NCBI GenBank assembly: GCA_963714055.1
Contig: OY970227.1
Span: forward strand, 1,426,001-1,490,000
Origin: JACDBE01 sp963714055
Lineage (GTDB): Bacteria > Actinomycetota > Acidimicrobiia > Spongiisociales > UBA5794
Direction of reading: 5' to 3'
Length of the DNA: 64,000 bases
Of the stretch, positions 24,133 through 33,063 are shown piece by piece; the stretch's first letter is position 1, and the number at the start of each line of letters is the position of its first letter. The notes under the pieces were generated by a model, which was not told where the DNA came from, made no database searches, and was given only the letters and a program-made list of their open reading frames with translations. The translations under genes and the position numbers were made by a program.

Positions 24133-25084
24133 CGGCCGGCGCTGTCGACCTCGGCCGCCGGTGGACGGGCACGTTCGTTGCGCAGCATGATCCGCCGCAC
24201 CACCGCCCGGGCCGGGGCGGTCAGCCGGAGTGCCATCCGCCGGGTCACCAAGCCCTCGGGCAGGACCGCCATGAGCACCATCACCAGCGACCCCGTAGAC
24301 GACGAACCTCCAGTCGGCCAGGAAGTCGAGCGAGCCGGCACCCAGGCGACGTCGTCGATCCGCCGCGAGCAGCTCGAGCAGGTAGTCGACGGCGAAGGCG
24401 CCGACCGAGCGCCCCGAGCACGCTGTGCGTCCCACCGATCAGGGTGTACAGGGCGATCTCGAACGACACCAGGATGTCGAAGTCGTCGGGGGCGATGAAG
24501 GTGAGGAACTTGGCGAGCAGCCCGCCGGCGACACCCACTACGGCGGCACTGAGAACCACCGAGGCGATCTTGACCCGCCGGGTGGCCACCCCGGCGGCGG
24601 CGGCGGCGTCCTCGTCGTCGAAGATCGACCGCATGGTGAGCCCGATCGGGCTGCCCATCAGCAGGGTGGCCGACGCCACCACCACCGCCAGCGTCGACCA
24701 CGACGGCGGCGACCGACACCTCGGACGGTGCCCGGAGTAGCCCTGGAGCCCGCCGAGGGCGTCGATGTTCGAGATCGACACCCGGATCACCTCGCCGACG
24801 GCGAGGGTGCCCATGATCAGGTAGATGCCACGCACCCGGTTGGCGCCGACGGCGATGGGGAAGGCGACGATCCCGGCGGCGACCGCCCCGGCCAGCAGCG
24901 ACAGGGGCAGCGGCCACGACCAGGTGGCGTCGACCACGGCGAGGGTGTAGGCCCCGACGGCGAGGAACCCGGCCTGGCCCAGGTTGAGCTGCCCGGTGAC
25001 GTAGACCAGGTTCATCCCCACCGCCGCCACCATGTAGATCGCCAGCAGCATCAGGAACGACTCGTTGGCGAGGACGTCGATCAC
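24133..25084 (-). CDS. livM: Branched-chain-type ABC transporter permease LivM
   Basis: A membrane protein of about 310 residues with LivM features: LVYVTGQLNLGQAGFLAVGAYTLAV, VRGIYLIMGTLAVGEVIRV, MRSIFDDEDAAAAAGVATRRVKIASVVLSAAVVGVAGGLLAKF, and ALYTLIGGTHSVLGA. At least four frame breaks lie between 24413 and 24290, where VGAFAVDYLLELLAA and SLDFLADWRFVVYG lie in different frames. The GTG start at 25084 overlaps the livH stop. The C-terminus is uncertain and may run on into LivG. Confidence 0.78.
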
Positions 25085-25950
25085 GCCGTCGCCCTCGCGA
25101 CCCAGGCCCTCGGGGCGCACCAGCAGGACGGCGATGAGCAGCAACCACGGGAGCGCCGCCTGGAAGCCGACCGAGACCGTGGTAGGCGGCGAATGCCTGG
25201 GCGACGCCGAGCCCGAAGCCGGCGATCATCGGCGCCGTGGAGGCTGCCCAGGCCGCCGATGGTCATGATGGCCAGCCCGATGAGGCTCGGCATCGAGCCC
25301 GATCAGCGGGGAGACGCCGCGGTAGCGGACGGCGAGCAGGAACGAGGCGAGACCGGCCAGGGCACCGGCGATGAGCAGCGTGATCACGGTGAGCCTCCGG
25401 ACCGGGACGCCCGAGCAGCCCCACCATCTCCGGGTCGCGGGCGAAGGCGCGCATCGCCGCTCCCCACCGGGAGCGGCGCACGAAGCGGTGGGTGGCCACC
25501 AGCACCACGGCGGCGAGCACCAGGCTGACCAGGTCGGTCAGCGGAGATGAGGATACCCCCGATCTCGAAGTCGGCATTGGGCACGTCGAAGGGGACTGCG
25601 AACACCGTCGACGACCCGCGGATCTGGCGCACGGCGTGCTCGATGACCAGGGCGTAGCCGATGGTGGACACCGCCGCCGAGACCGGGCGGGTCGTACCCG
25701 GTGGGCCGGAAGCTGACGTAGTCGGTCAGCGCGGACAGGACCGCCCCCACCACGATGGCGTAGAGCGGCGGCCAGCCAGATCGGGGTTCCCGCCGTCGAC
25801 AGCACCAGCGCCACCAGCCCCGCCGCCATGAACACCTCGCCGTGGGCCAGCGTGAGGAGGCGCATCACCCCGAACACCAGGGTGTAGCCCGAGCCCGAGC
25901 AGGGCGTAGTTCGCCCCGAGCAGCAGCCCGTTGACGAGAGTCTGGGTCAC
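25081..25950 (-). CDS. livH: Branched-chain-type ABC transporter permease LivH
   Basis: A membrane protein of about 285 residues: VTQTLVNGLLLGANYALLGLG, VMRLLTLAHGEVFMAAGLVALVL, LSALTDYVSFRP, MSTIGYALVIEHAVRQIRG, RSRWGAAMRAFARDPEMVGLLG, and MPSLIGLAIMTIGGLGS. These lie in all three frames, so this is among the most damaged genes in the window, with at least eight breaks. The GTG at 25950 has GGAGGAGGGG just upstream. It forms the channel with LivM. Confidence 0.75.
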
Positions 25951-26031
25951 GCCCCTCCTCCGCCGGCAGGTGGCGCACGGCGCTGACCATCGGCCGTGCG
26001 CCACCTGGGTCGAGCGGTCGACCCCCGGACG

Positions 26032-27305
26032 GTCAACCGCCCAGCGGACCGAGCTCGCCGGCGGTGACGACGTTGACGTAGACCGTCTTGACGGCGTCGC
26101 CGTTCGGCTGGAAGGTCGTCTCGCCGGCGACGCCCTGGAACCCGGAGACGGCGAGCATCCCGTCCCTGATCGCCTGCCCGGGCCTCGGCGGGATCCGCAG
26201 GTGCCGTCGATCCCGGCCTCGCGCATCACCTCGGCGAGCATCAGGATGTTGTCGTAGTAGTTGGCCGCTTCCGGCACCGTCGGGGGCTCGGGATCGGCCG
26301 CGGTCATCGCGGCGACGTAGGCCTGCGTGTCCGGGTCCTCGCTCGCCCGGTTGAAGATCGACGGCAGCACCCAGTCGTTGATGTCGGTGCCTCCCTGCTC
26401 GTAGAAGGTGGCGCCACCCTGCGCCGGGTGGCCGAGCACGGGCCGGGTGTCACCCTGGCGGGCCAGCTCCCGGGCCAGCAGGCCGGCTTCCGGCGGAAAG
26501 GACATCACGATGAGGCCGTCGGCCTCGAGGTCGCCGATTCGCTGCACGGTCGAGGCGAAGTCGCCCTGGCCGGTGGCGAAGGTCACCGGGTCGTCGGCGT
26601 TGACGATCTCGACGCCGACCTCGGCCGCAACCGCCGGGATGGCGTTCTCGGCGGCCGCCGCCGTCACCGGTTGCTGCTCGTCGAACACCAGCACCGCGGT
26701 GCTGACGCCGTACTCGGAGGCCCACGCCGGCATCGCCTCGGTGTAGAGGGCTGTGTTGGTGGCGGTGTTGCGCAGCGCCCACCCTTCACCCGGATCGGTG
26801 ATCCCCTCCACGTTGGCGGTGCCGGTGATGATGGGGACCATCACCTCCGGCGCCTGCGGGAACAGCACCTCGGCCTCGCCGGAGGAGAGCGGCCCGCTGA
26901 CGGCGAACACGCCCTCGTCGGCGAGCTCGCGGTAGCCGACCACGGCCTGGTCGGGCTCGGCGGCGGTGTCGACGATCTCGATCTCGAGCAGCGACCCGTT
27001 GATGCCGCCTTCGGCGTTGACCGCCTCGACCGCCAGGTTGGTGGCCACCTCGATGTCCTTGCCGAAGCTGACGAACGGACCGCTGAGGTCGGTGATCAGC
27101 CCGATGGTGATCGGAGGCAGCTCCTCGCCGCCCCGGTGGTGCCCGGCGCCGCGTTCCGGTGGCGCGGTCGTCGGCGCAGCCTCGCCTGGGTCGTGCTCGC
27201 CGCCGCTCCCGCGGCGGTGGTCGATGTGGTGTCGTCCCTCGCAGGCGACGGCGATCAGCAGCAGGCAGCCGCCAGACCCAAGGTGCGCAGATGGCTTCGG
27301 GTCAT
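26032..27305 (-). CDS. livK: Branched-chain-type ABC substrate-binding lipoprotein LivK
   Basis: About 420 residues. A lipoprotein signal (LLLIAVAC, first codons in a separate frame) and a low-complexity linker precede a type 1 periplasmic-binding fold: PITIGLITDLSGPFVSFG, EAVNAEGGINGSLLEIEIVD, LSSGEAEVLFPQAPEVMVPIITGTANVEG, ADGLIVMSFPPEAGLLARELARQG, and PEAANYYDNILMLAEVMREAG. Breaks occur close to the N-terminus and near 26200; the restored end is VVTAGELGPLGG. Relatives bind branched-chain amino acids, amides or aromatic acids. Context with UbiD favours an aromatic or unsaturated acid. Operator B lies about 300 bp upstream. Confidence 0.83.
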
Positions 27306-27601
27306 GGTTCGCTCCTCTCCCCGCAGCCGCCGGGTCCCGGCAGCCTGAGCGTTTGGCCTGGTCAGGTTCCTTCCAGTCTCAGCCAGAAGATCGATCGTAC
27401 GCCGTCGTATCCGAGGATGCTTGGGCGTCCCCCGTCGAGGCTGCACCAGACACGTCACCCCTTCGTCACCAGATCTCGGCGGCCACGCTCGACCTGGGCG
27501 GATTCGGCACGACAGGGACCCCAATGCGTCGTCTCCTTGCAACGCGTGGCGTTCACCGGTCGGGCGGCCGGCACGAGACCGAGCAGATGTATCGCTGTAC
27601 C
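27306..27601. other. Long leader/intergenic region upstream of livK
   Basis: No convincing gene is seen in these 296 bases. Points of note are ATCGTACGC at 27394-27402, which recurs inside the ubiX/idi palindrome at 28234-28249, and operator B immediately beyond the right edge. If transcription starts near operator B, livK has a leader of almost 300 bases; no known riboswitch motif was recognised in it. Confidence 0.4.
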
Positions 27602-27617
27602 ATGTAGCATGCTACAC
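27602..27617. promoter_or_regulatory. Operator B of the proposed GntR regulon
   Basis: ATGTAGCATGCTACAC, one base from a perfect 16-bp palindrome. It lies upstream of the livKHMGF operon and 39 bp beyond the end of ubiX. Its reverse matches operator A at 15 of 16 positions. Confidence 0.65.
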
Positions 27618-27655
27618 GCTTCATAGCCATATTCAACTCCTAATCTTCCGAGCCC

Positions 27656-28211
27656 CTACCACCGGGAGATCAGGCCGGCATCGATGTCGAACTGGTCGAG
27701 GATCTTGGTGATGGTGTGGTCGACTATCTGCTCGATGGTGGAGGGCCGGGTGTAGAAGCCGGGGACCGGGGGCAGCACCACTGCCCCGGCCTCGGTGACC
27801 GCCGTCATCAGGCGGAGGTGACCCAGGTGCAGCGGTGTCTCCCGCACCACCAGCACCAGCTTCCTCCGCTCCTTGAGCGTCACGTCGGCCGCCCGGGTGA
27901 GCAGGTTGTCGGCGTAGCTGTTGGCGATGGCGCTCAGGGTCCTCATCGAGCACGGGGCGACGATCATCCCCGACGGTGAGGAACGTCCCCGAGGCGGGAG
28001 CGGCGCCGACGTCCCCGGCGTCGTAGACCTGGTCGGCCAGCGCCATGACCTCCCGGGGGTCCCGACCGGTCTCGTAGGTGATGGTCGCCGCACTCGCCGT
28101 CGTGGTCACCAGATGGGTCTCCACGTCGGGTACCGAGGCGAGCACCTCGACGAGCCTCACCCCGTACACGGCGCCGCTCGAGCCCGAGATGCCGACCACG
28201 ATCCTGCGCAT
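27656..28211 (-). CDS. ubiX: UbiX-family flavin prenyltransferase
   Basis: About 185 residues. It joins a dimethylallyl group to FMN to make prenylated FMN, the UbiD cofactor. Visible features are RIVVGISGSSGAVYGVRLVEVL (the nucleotide-binding GxSG loop), SGMIVAPCSMRTLSAIANSYADNLLTRAADVTLKERRKLVLVVRETPLHLGHLRLMTAVTEAGAVVLPPVPGFY, and IEQIVDHTITKILDQFDID. The length is usual for the family. One inserted base near 27975 splits the frames; the MIVAPCS motif resumes directly after it. It is divergent from the type 2 IPP isomerase gene, which can supply the prenyl precursor. Confidence 0.9.
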
Positions 28212-28233
28212 CAGCCTTCCATTCTCAACCAGG

Positions 28234-28249
28234 GCGTACCATCGTACGC
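28234..28249. promoter_or_regulatory. Palindrome between divergent ubiX and idi-2 genes
   Basis: GCGTAC-catc-GTACGC, a perfect 6-bp inverted repeat centred in the 71-bp divergent gap. The right half ATCGTACGC recurs at 27394 upstream of livK. It is distinct from the ATGTAGCATGCTACAT-type sites, so a second regulator may act here. Confidence 0.5.
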
Positions 28250-28282
28250 AGCGGCCCGGGAGCAATGCTGGGATCGGGTGAC

Positions 28283-29379
28283 GTGACCTCGAACCGGAAA
28301 CGCGAGCATCTCGACATCGTCTCCACCGAGGCAGCCGAGGCGGAGCGGACCGCCGGCTGGGACGACGTCCATCTCGTCCCTGCTGCGCTGCCCGAGGTCT
28401 CGCTCGACGAGGTCGACCTCACCACCTCGCTGGTCGGCGTCGAGCTGGCGGCACCCCTGGTGATCAGCGCCATGACCGGCGGCCACGGCGCCGCCGCCGT
28501 CGTCAACGGAAGGCTGGCGCACGCCGCCCAGGAGCTGGGGATCGCCCTGGGGGTGGGCAGCCAGCGGGCGGCGCTGCGCGACCCGCGGCTGAGGCCTACC
28601 TATGCCGTGGTGCGGAGGAACGCCCCGGATGCGCTGGTGATCGGCAACCTCGGCATCTGCCAGCTGGTCGCCCAGGGCGACGAGCCGCCGTTCGGCGCCG
28701 ACCGAGATCGACGCCGCCGTCGAGATGGTGGGCGCCCAGCTCCTCGCCATCCACCTCAACGTGGTGGAGGAGCTGATCCAGCCCGAGGGCGACCGGGCCA
28801 CCACCGGGCTCTTCGCCGCTCTCGAGAAGGCGATCGAGGCGTGCCCGGTCCCGGTGATGGTCAAGGAGACCGGGGCCGGGATCGACGGCGACACCGCCCG
28901 CGCCGTTGTGGCGGCGGGGGCGGCGGTGCTCGACGTCGGCGGGGCGGGAGGGACCAGCTTCGCCAGGGTCGAGGGCATCAGGGCCGAGTCGACGCGGCGA
29001 CGCCCGCGGCGCCCGGCTGGGGACGACGTTCGCCGACTGGGGGATCCCCACCGCCGCCTCCATCGTCGAGTGCCGTGGCCTGGGCGTGCCCCTGGTGGCG
29101 ACCGGCGGGATCCGCACCGGGCTGGACGCCGCCAAGGCGCTGGCGTTGGGCGCCGACCTGGTGGCGATCGGCCGGCCGGCACTGGTCGCCGCCCGGCAGG
29201 GAGCCGCCGCCCTGCGACAGCTGCTCGAGGGGATCCTCGAGGAGCTGCGGGTGGCCATGGTGCTGTGCGGCGCCCGGACCCCGGACCTGCTGCGGGAGCG
29301 CCCCCCGGTGCTCACCGGCGTGACCCTGGCGTGGCAACAGCAGCGAGGCCGCCGGCACCTGCGACCCGGGGCGACATGA
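28283..29379 (+). CDS. fni: Type 2 isopentenyl-diphosphate delta-isomerase
   Basis: About 364 residues, an FMN-dependent TIM barrel interconverting IPP and DMAPP. Features: NRKREHLDI at the N-terminus, APLVISAMTGGHG, LGVGSQRAALRDP, VIGNLGICQL, LLAIHLNVVEELIQPEGD, VPVMVKETGAGI, VLDVGGAGGTSFARVEG, LGVPLVATGGIRTGLDAAKALALGADLVAIGRP. Breaks near 28700 and 28990 are each one extra base. GTG at 28283 fits the family start better than ATG at 28265. Placed back-to-back with ubiX, it may supply DMAPP for prenyl-FMN synthesis. It overlaps the next gene by ATGA. Confidence 0.87.
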
Positions 29380-29852
29380 GCGGCGACGAACTCCTCGCCG
29401 AGGTGCGTCGTGCCCTCGCTCCCCTGCCGGAAGCCGACGGCGGGATCGCGGTGGTCCTGGCCACCAGCGGCGTGCCGCCGGCGATGGCGCTGCTCTCGTC
29501 TGGGGACGTCGACGTCTCGGCGACGGCGGTCCGGGCCGTCACCTACGGCGGCAGCTCGGCGGCGACGCGGTTGGGCACCGCCTTCACGCTGCTGGTCCCC
29601 GCCGGCGAGGTCGCCTACCGGGTCGAGGCGGACGATGCCACCAGCCGGCCCGCCGGCAGGCTGGCCCTCATCGAGGGAAGGCTGGCCGCCATCCGCCCCA
29701 CCGCCGAGCCCCCGTGGATCCTCGACCTCCGGTTTCGCCCGCAGCCGGCGGCGGCGATCGAGGACGCCGAGCGGTTCGTGGCGTACTGGTCGGCGGTGCG
29801 AGGCTGGCTGACGTCCGGGGCCGAGGGCGACCCACCCGAGCCGGCCGGCTGA
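29376..29852 (+). CDS. Hypothetical protein coupled to IPP isomerase
   Basis: 158 residues, not assigned with confidence. It opens with a helix (GDELLAEVRRALAPLPEADGG) and continues with beta-rich segments: IAVVLATSGVPPAMALLSSGDVDVSATAVRAVTYGGSSAATRLGTAFTLLVP, then GEVAYRVEADDATSRPAGRLALIEGRLAAIRP and PPWILDLRFRPQP. The pattern hints at a flavin-binding split barrel like the pyridoxamine phosphate oxidase fold, but no signature proves it. There is no signal or membrane span. The ATG overlaps the isomerase stop, so it is translationally coupled and presumably serves the same prenyl-FMN pathway. Confidence 0.6.
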   Translation: MSGDELLAEVRRALAPLPEADGGIAVVLATSGVPPAMALLSSGDVDVSATAVRAVTYGGSSAATRLGTAFTLLVPAGEVAYRVEADDATSRPAGRLALIEGRLAAIRPTAEPPWILDLRFRPQPAAAIEDAERFVAYWSAVRGWLTSGAEGDPPEPAG

Positions 29853-29896
29853 ACGGCCCTCCCGGCACGGAGCCGCGGCACCTGCCGGAGGGCCGT
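29853..29896. terminator. Bidirectional terminator hairpin
   Basis: Arms ACGGCCCTCCCGGCA (29853-29867) and TGCCGGAGGGCCGT (29883-29896) pair with one bulge. They lie between the convergent hypothetical and EthD-like genes. Confidence 0.7.
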
Positions 29897-29899
29897 CGG

Positions 29900-30229
29900 T
29901 CAGCCCTCGGTCGGACCGCTCCCGTCGACCACGTCGGTGACCACGTGCCGCACCGTCCCGGAGAAGCGCGGCAGGATGTTCTCCTCCATGTCGCGCCGGG
30001 TGACCGGGCGATACGGCCCCTCGACGGCGGACCGCAACTCTTCGACGGTGTCGAACAGCAGCCGGGTCACCAGGAACGGCCCGGGCCCGTCGTGGCGGAC
30101 GTGCATCTCGACCCCGCGGATGGCCGGGAAGCCCCGGAGCAACGGAACGTGGACCGTCTCGTAGTAGCGGACGAACTCGGCCGGGTCGTCCGGCTCACCC
30201 TCGTAGATGACCAGGTAGGCGGCGGTCAC
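29900..30229 (-). CDS. EthD-family protein
   Basis: 109 residues of the dimeric alpha-beta barrel type: AYLVIYEGEPDDPAEFVRYYETVHVPLLRGFPAIRGVEMHV, with the EthD/REDY-like spacing of YYxxxHxPL. Such small proteins are often found with ring-oxidising or decarboxylating enzymes and may bind a product or act as a cyclase or isomerase. The GTG start overlaps the cupin stop (GTGA). It is the last gene of the ubiD-cupin-EthD operon. Confidence 0.75.
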   Translation of the reverse strand: MTAAYLVIYEGEPDDPAEFVRYYETVHVPLLRGFPAIRGVEMHVRHDGPGPFLVTRLLFDTVEELRSAVEGPYRPVTRRDMEENILPRFSGTVRHVVTDVVDGSGPTEG

Positions 30230-30570
30230 TCGAACCCGTAGCGGAACTCGACCAGCAGGTTGCCGCCCTCCGACCGGTAGGGCCCGTGCTCCATCCCGGG
30301 GTTGCGGCAGCAGTACATCCCGGTGACGAACGTCTCCCCCAGGGTGAGGTCGGTGAGGTCACCGTCGACGATGTACACCTCCTCGTGGAAGTCGTGGGTG
30401 AGCACCCCGGCGACGCTGGTGTCGGTGCCCGGGTCCATCCGCACCAGCCGGGCGTAGGCGCCGCTGTCCGGGTCCTCCGACAGGATCTGCTCCCACATGC
30501 CCGACACGCCTGGCATCGCCGGCCGCCACGCCCCTTCGGGGGTGTGGAACTCGCGCTGCGCCTTCGCCAC
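30226..30570 (-). CDS. Cupin-domain protein (ChrR-like)
   Basis: 114 residues with one cupin barrel. The metal-site motif is THDFHEEVYIVDGDLTDLTLGETFVTGMYCCRNPGMEHGPYRSEGG: the His pair and Glu of motif 1 and a His in motif 2 are present. It resembles the ChrR/anti-sigma-type and acetylacetone-dioxygenase-like cupins. It could be a small metalloenzyme or a ligand sensor. The GTG start follows the ubiD stop by about 12 bases, and its stop overlaps the EthD-like start. Confidence 0.75.
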   Translation of the reverse strand: MAKAQREFHTPEGAWRPAMPGVSGMWEQILSEDPDSGAYARLVRMDPGTDTSVAGVLTHDFHEEVYIVDGDLTDLTLGETFVTGMYCCRNPGMEHGPYRSEGGNLLVEFRYGFE

Positions 30571-30582
30571 TTCGACGTCCCC

Positions 30583-31971
30583 TCAGCGGTCGACGTAGTC
30601 GGCCAGGCTCACCTCGCCCCAGCCCTTCGGCCAGGCCCGCTCGTAGTCGGCGCGCTCCACCCGGTAGGGCACCGGCTTGGTGGCGTCGATGCCCCACCGT
30701 CCGCCGATCGCCGGCACCCGGGTCTGCGCCGTGTCGGCCCGGGCGCCGACGATGGGCCGGGCGGTCGGGTCGTAGGGGTGCCCCCTGGTGTTGGGCACGA
30801 TGATGACGTCGCGGCTCGGGTCGACCCGCACCGACAGGGCGTACTGGACGTCCCGGTAGTCGTAGATGTCGATGTCGGGGTCGACGGCGATCACCATCTT
30901 GGTGTTGGCCCAGGTGGAGCCCATCACCGACAGCAGGGCGTCGTTCACCTGGCCGTCGGCGCTCGGCTCGACCTGGATGATGCAGGTGAGCGAGCCGCCG
31001 CCCTGGGGGAAGTGCACGTCGCGCACCCCGATGTTCATGGCGCGGCAGCTTCTCGTAGATGATCGCCTCGTGGAAGAGGCGGGGCATCTCCTGGTGGTCG
31101 GTGAACGGGGTCACCTGGTGGTTGCGGTAGATGGGACGTCGCCGGTGGGTGATGGCGGTCACCACGAACACCGGCTGCTGGGTCACGTACGGGAATGAAC
31201 ATCATCGACGGGCCCGGTGACGGGCCATCGGGCGCCAGCCGCTCCGGGTCGACGTAGCCCTCGATGACCACCGAGGCATCGGCAGGCACGACGAGGTCGA
31301 CGGTCCGGCACCTGGTCACCTCTCCGGGGCTGCCCGGTGATCGACTCGAACAGCTCCAGCTCCCACCAGTCGTCGTGGGGGTGCGAGTAGCAGCCGGCCA
31401 GCTCCCAGGCGGGATGGGTGCCGATGGCGACCGCCTGGGGCATCTTCTCCCCGGCGGCCTTGTACTTCCCGAGGATCCGGTTGGCGGTGGAGGTGACGAA
31501 CGACGCCACCATCTCCCGGGGGCCCATCACCCCGCAGCGGGGGAACATCTGGTTGTACTGCCCCGTCTCCGGGTCGCGGTGGATGGCGAAGCTGGTGGTG
31601 TACGGATACGGGTCGCGGTCGGTGTGGGTGACGATGGGCAGCATCGCCAGGTCGACGTCGTCGCCCTCGATGACCACCTCCTGGCACGGGCCGCCGTCGA
31701 CCTCGACCAGCGGGCGGGGGCCCCGCTTCAGCACGGCGGCCAGCTCGGGGACGACGTCCGATGGGGCGCACCCGAGCACCCGCCCCTGGGCGGCCCGATC
31801 GACGAAGAGCTGGTCGACCAGCCGCCAATCGGGGTAGCCGTCGATGTTCTCGAACACGATGGTCTGCCCGGCCTCGGCGGTGAGCGCCGGGATGTGATCG
31901 AGCGGGACCGGCTTCTCGATGTGTAGGTGGTCGTTGCGGTGGGTATCGAGAAAGGATTCCAGATCGATCAT
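30583..31971 (-). CDS. ubiD: UbiD-family prenyl-FMN-dependent (de)carboxylase
   Basis: About 460 residues. UbiD proteins reversibly decarboxylate aromatic or unsaturated acids using prenyl-FMN. Seen here: MIDLESFLDTHRNDHLHIEKPV, IVFENIDGYPDWRLVDQLF, PCQEVVIEGDDVDLAMLPIVTHTDRDPYPYTTSFAIHRDPETG, NQMFPRCGVMGPREM, IGTHPAWELAGC, SVVIEGYVDPE, NHQVTPFTDHQEMPRLFHEAIIYEKL, and NTKMVIAVDPDIDIYDYRDVQYAL. Three breaks (about 31325, 31190, 31040) all fit one extra base. ATG at 31971 follows GGAGACGGAA; TTG at 31983 is less likely. The substrate cannot be told from sequence. Operator C lies 31 bp upstream. Confidence 0.9.
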
Positions 31972-32001
31972 TTCCGTCTCCAAACTGGAACAGAATCTGC
32001 T

Positions 32002-32017
32002 ATGCTACATACTACAT
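32002..32017. promoter_or_regulatory. Operator C of the proposed GntR regulon
   Basis: ATGCTACATACTACAT, whose reverse matches site A at 12 of 16 positions. Its core TATGCTACATA (32001-32011) is identical to the core of site A. It sits in the divergent gap between ubiD and the luciferase-like monooxygenase. Confidence 0.6.
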
Positions 32018-32126
32018 GACAGCGATCGGGCGTCGAGTGGAGGTCGAGATGATCCCCGAGCAGGCGGTTTCAGGACGATCCAGCTTCGTACCGACGCCGC
32101 ACGGTCGCAACACGAAGAGCTGCGCG

Positions 32127-33063
32127 ATGGACCTGAGCGTCTTCGTGCCGCCGTGGGGGCCGACCGCCAACGCCGCCGAGCTGGGCTCGGTTGTCGAGGC
32201 GGCCGAGGACCTCGGCTACCACGGGCTGTGGGTGGGCGACCACACCGTCATCCCCCGCACCATCACGTCGCCGTACCCGTACGGCGACGCCGAGCCCGCC
32301 CCGTTCGACCCGGACCAGCCCCTGCTCGAACCGGTCACCCTGCTCGCCTTCGTCGCCGGGCGGACCAGCCGGATCGGCATCGGGATCAGCGTCCTGGTGC
32401 TCCCGCTGCGCAACCCGGTGGCCGCCGCCAAGATGCTCGCCGGCATCGACACCCTGTCGTCGGGTCGGCTCGTGCTGGGTGTCGGAATCGGGTGGATGCG
32501 AGAGGAGTTCGAGGCGCTCGGCGCCGACTTCGCCCGCCGGGGGCAGATCGCCGACGAGTGGATGGACATCATGCGCCGGCTGTGGGCCGGTTCGCCCGGG
32601 TGCTTCTCCGGTCGCCACTACCGCCTGGCGCCCGTCGGGTTCGCCCCGCCGACGGTGGGCATCCCGATCGTCATCGGGGGCAACAGCCGCGCCGCCATCC
32701 GGCGCGCCGCCCGAGCCGACGGCTGGCACCCGCTGCGCGCTGGAGCCCGGCGACCCTCGCCGCCGGGATCACCGAGGCGCGGACGCTGGCAGCCGAGGCC
32801 GGTCGACCGCCCGCGTCCTTCCGCGTCGTCTACCGCGACTCGTTGTTCGACGACGAGACGCTGCGCGCCGGTCCGCGACGGCTCGGGGCGGCCCGGGCAC
32901 ACCAGACCGACCTCCTCCTCGCCGACTACGACCGGATGGGGGTCGACGAGTTCGTGGTCGAGTTCCCCCGACTTCCTGACCGAGTGGAGGCTGGCGTGGA
33001 TGTCGTGGCTGGCCGAGCGCGCCATCGCGCCCGCCAACGGGAGCCGCCCAGCTGTCGGTCTAG
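32127..33063 (+). CDS. F420-type luciferase-like monooxygenase (LLM family)
   Basis: About 310 residues, TIM-barrel flavin/F420 oxidoreductase: MDLSVFVPPWGPTANAAELGSVVEAAEDLGYHGLWVGDHTVIP, LAFVAGRTSRIGIGISVLVLPLRNPVAAAKMLAGIDTLSSGRLVLGVGIGWMREEFEALG, and PIVIGGNSRAAIRRAARADGWHP. This matches the actinobacterial F420-dependent class (TIGR03619-like). Breaks occur near 32745 and 32970 and just before the stop; the restored end is LSV at 33063. ATG at 32127 fits the family; ATG at 32049 has a better GGAGG and would add 26 residues. It is divergent from ubiD behind operator C, so it probably acts in the same pathway. Confidence 0.8.

Noticed and set aside
20914..33063. A classical protocatechuate or beta-ketoadipate pathway
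   Set aside because: The carboxymuconolactone-decarboxylase-like protein has an AhpD CxxC site, and no ring-cleavage dioxygenase or cycloisomerase is present.
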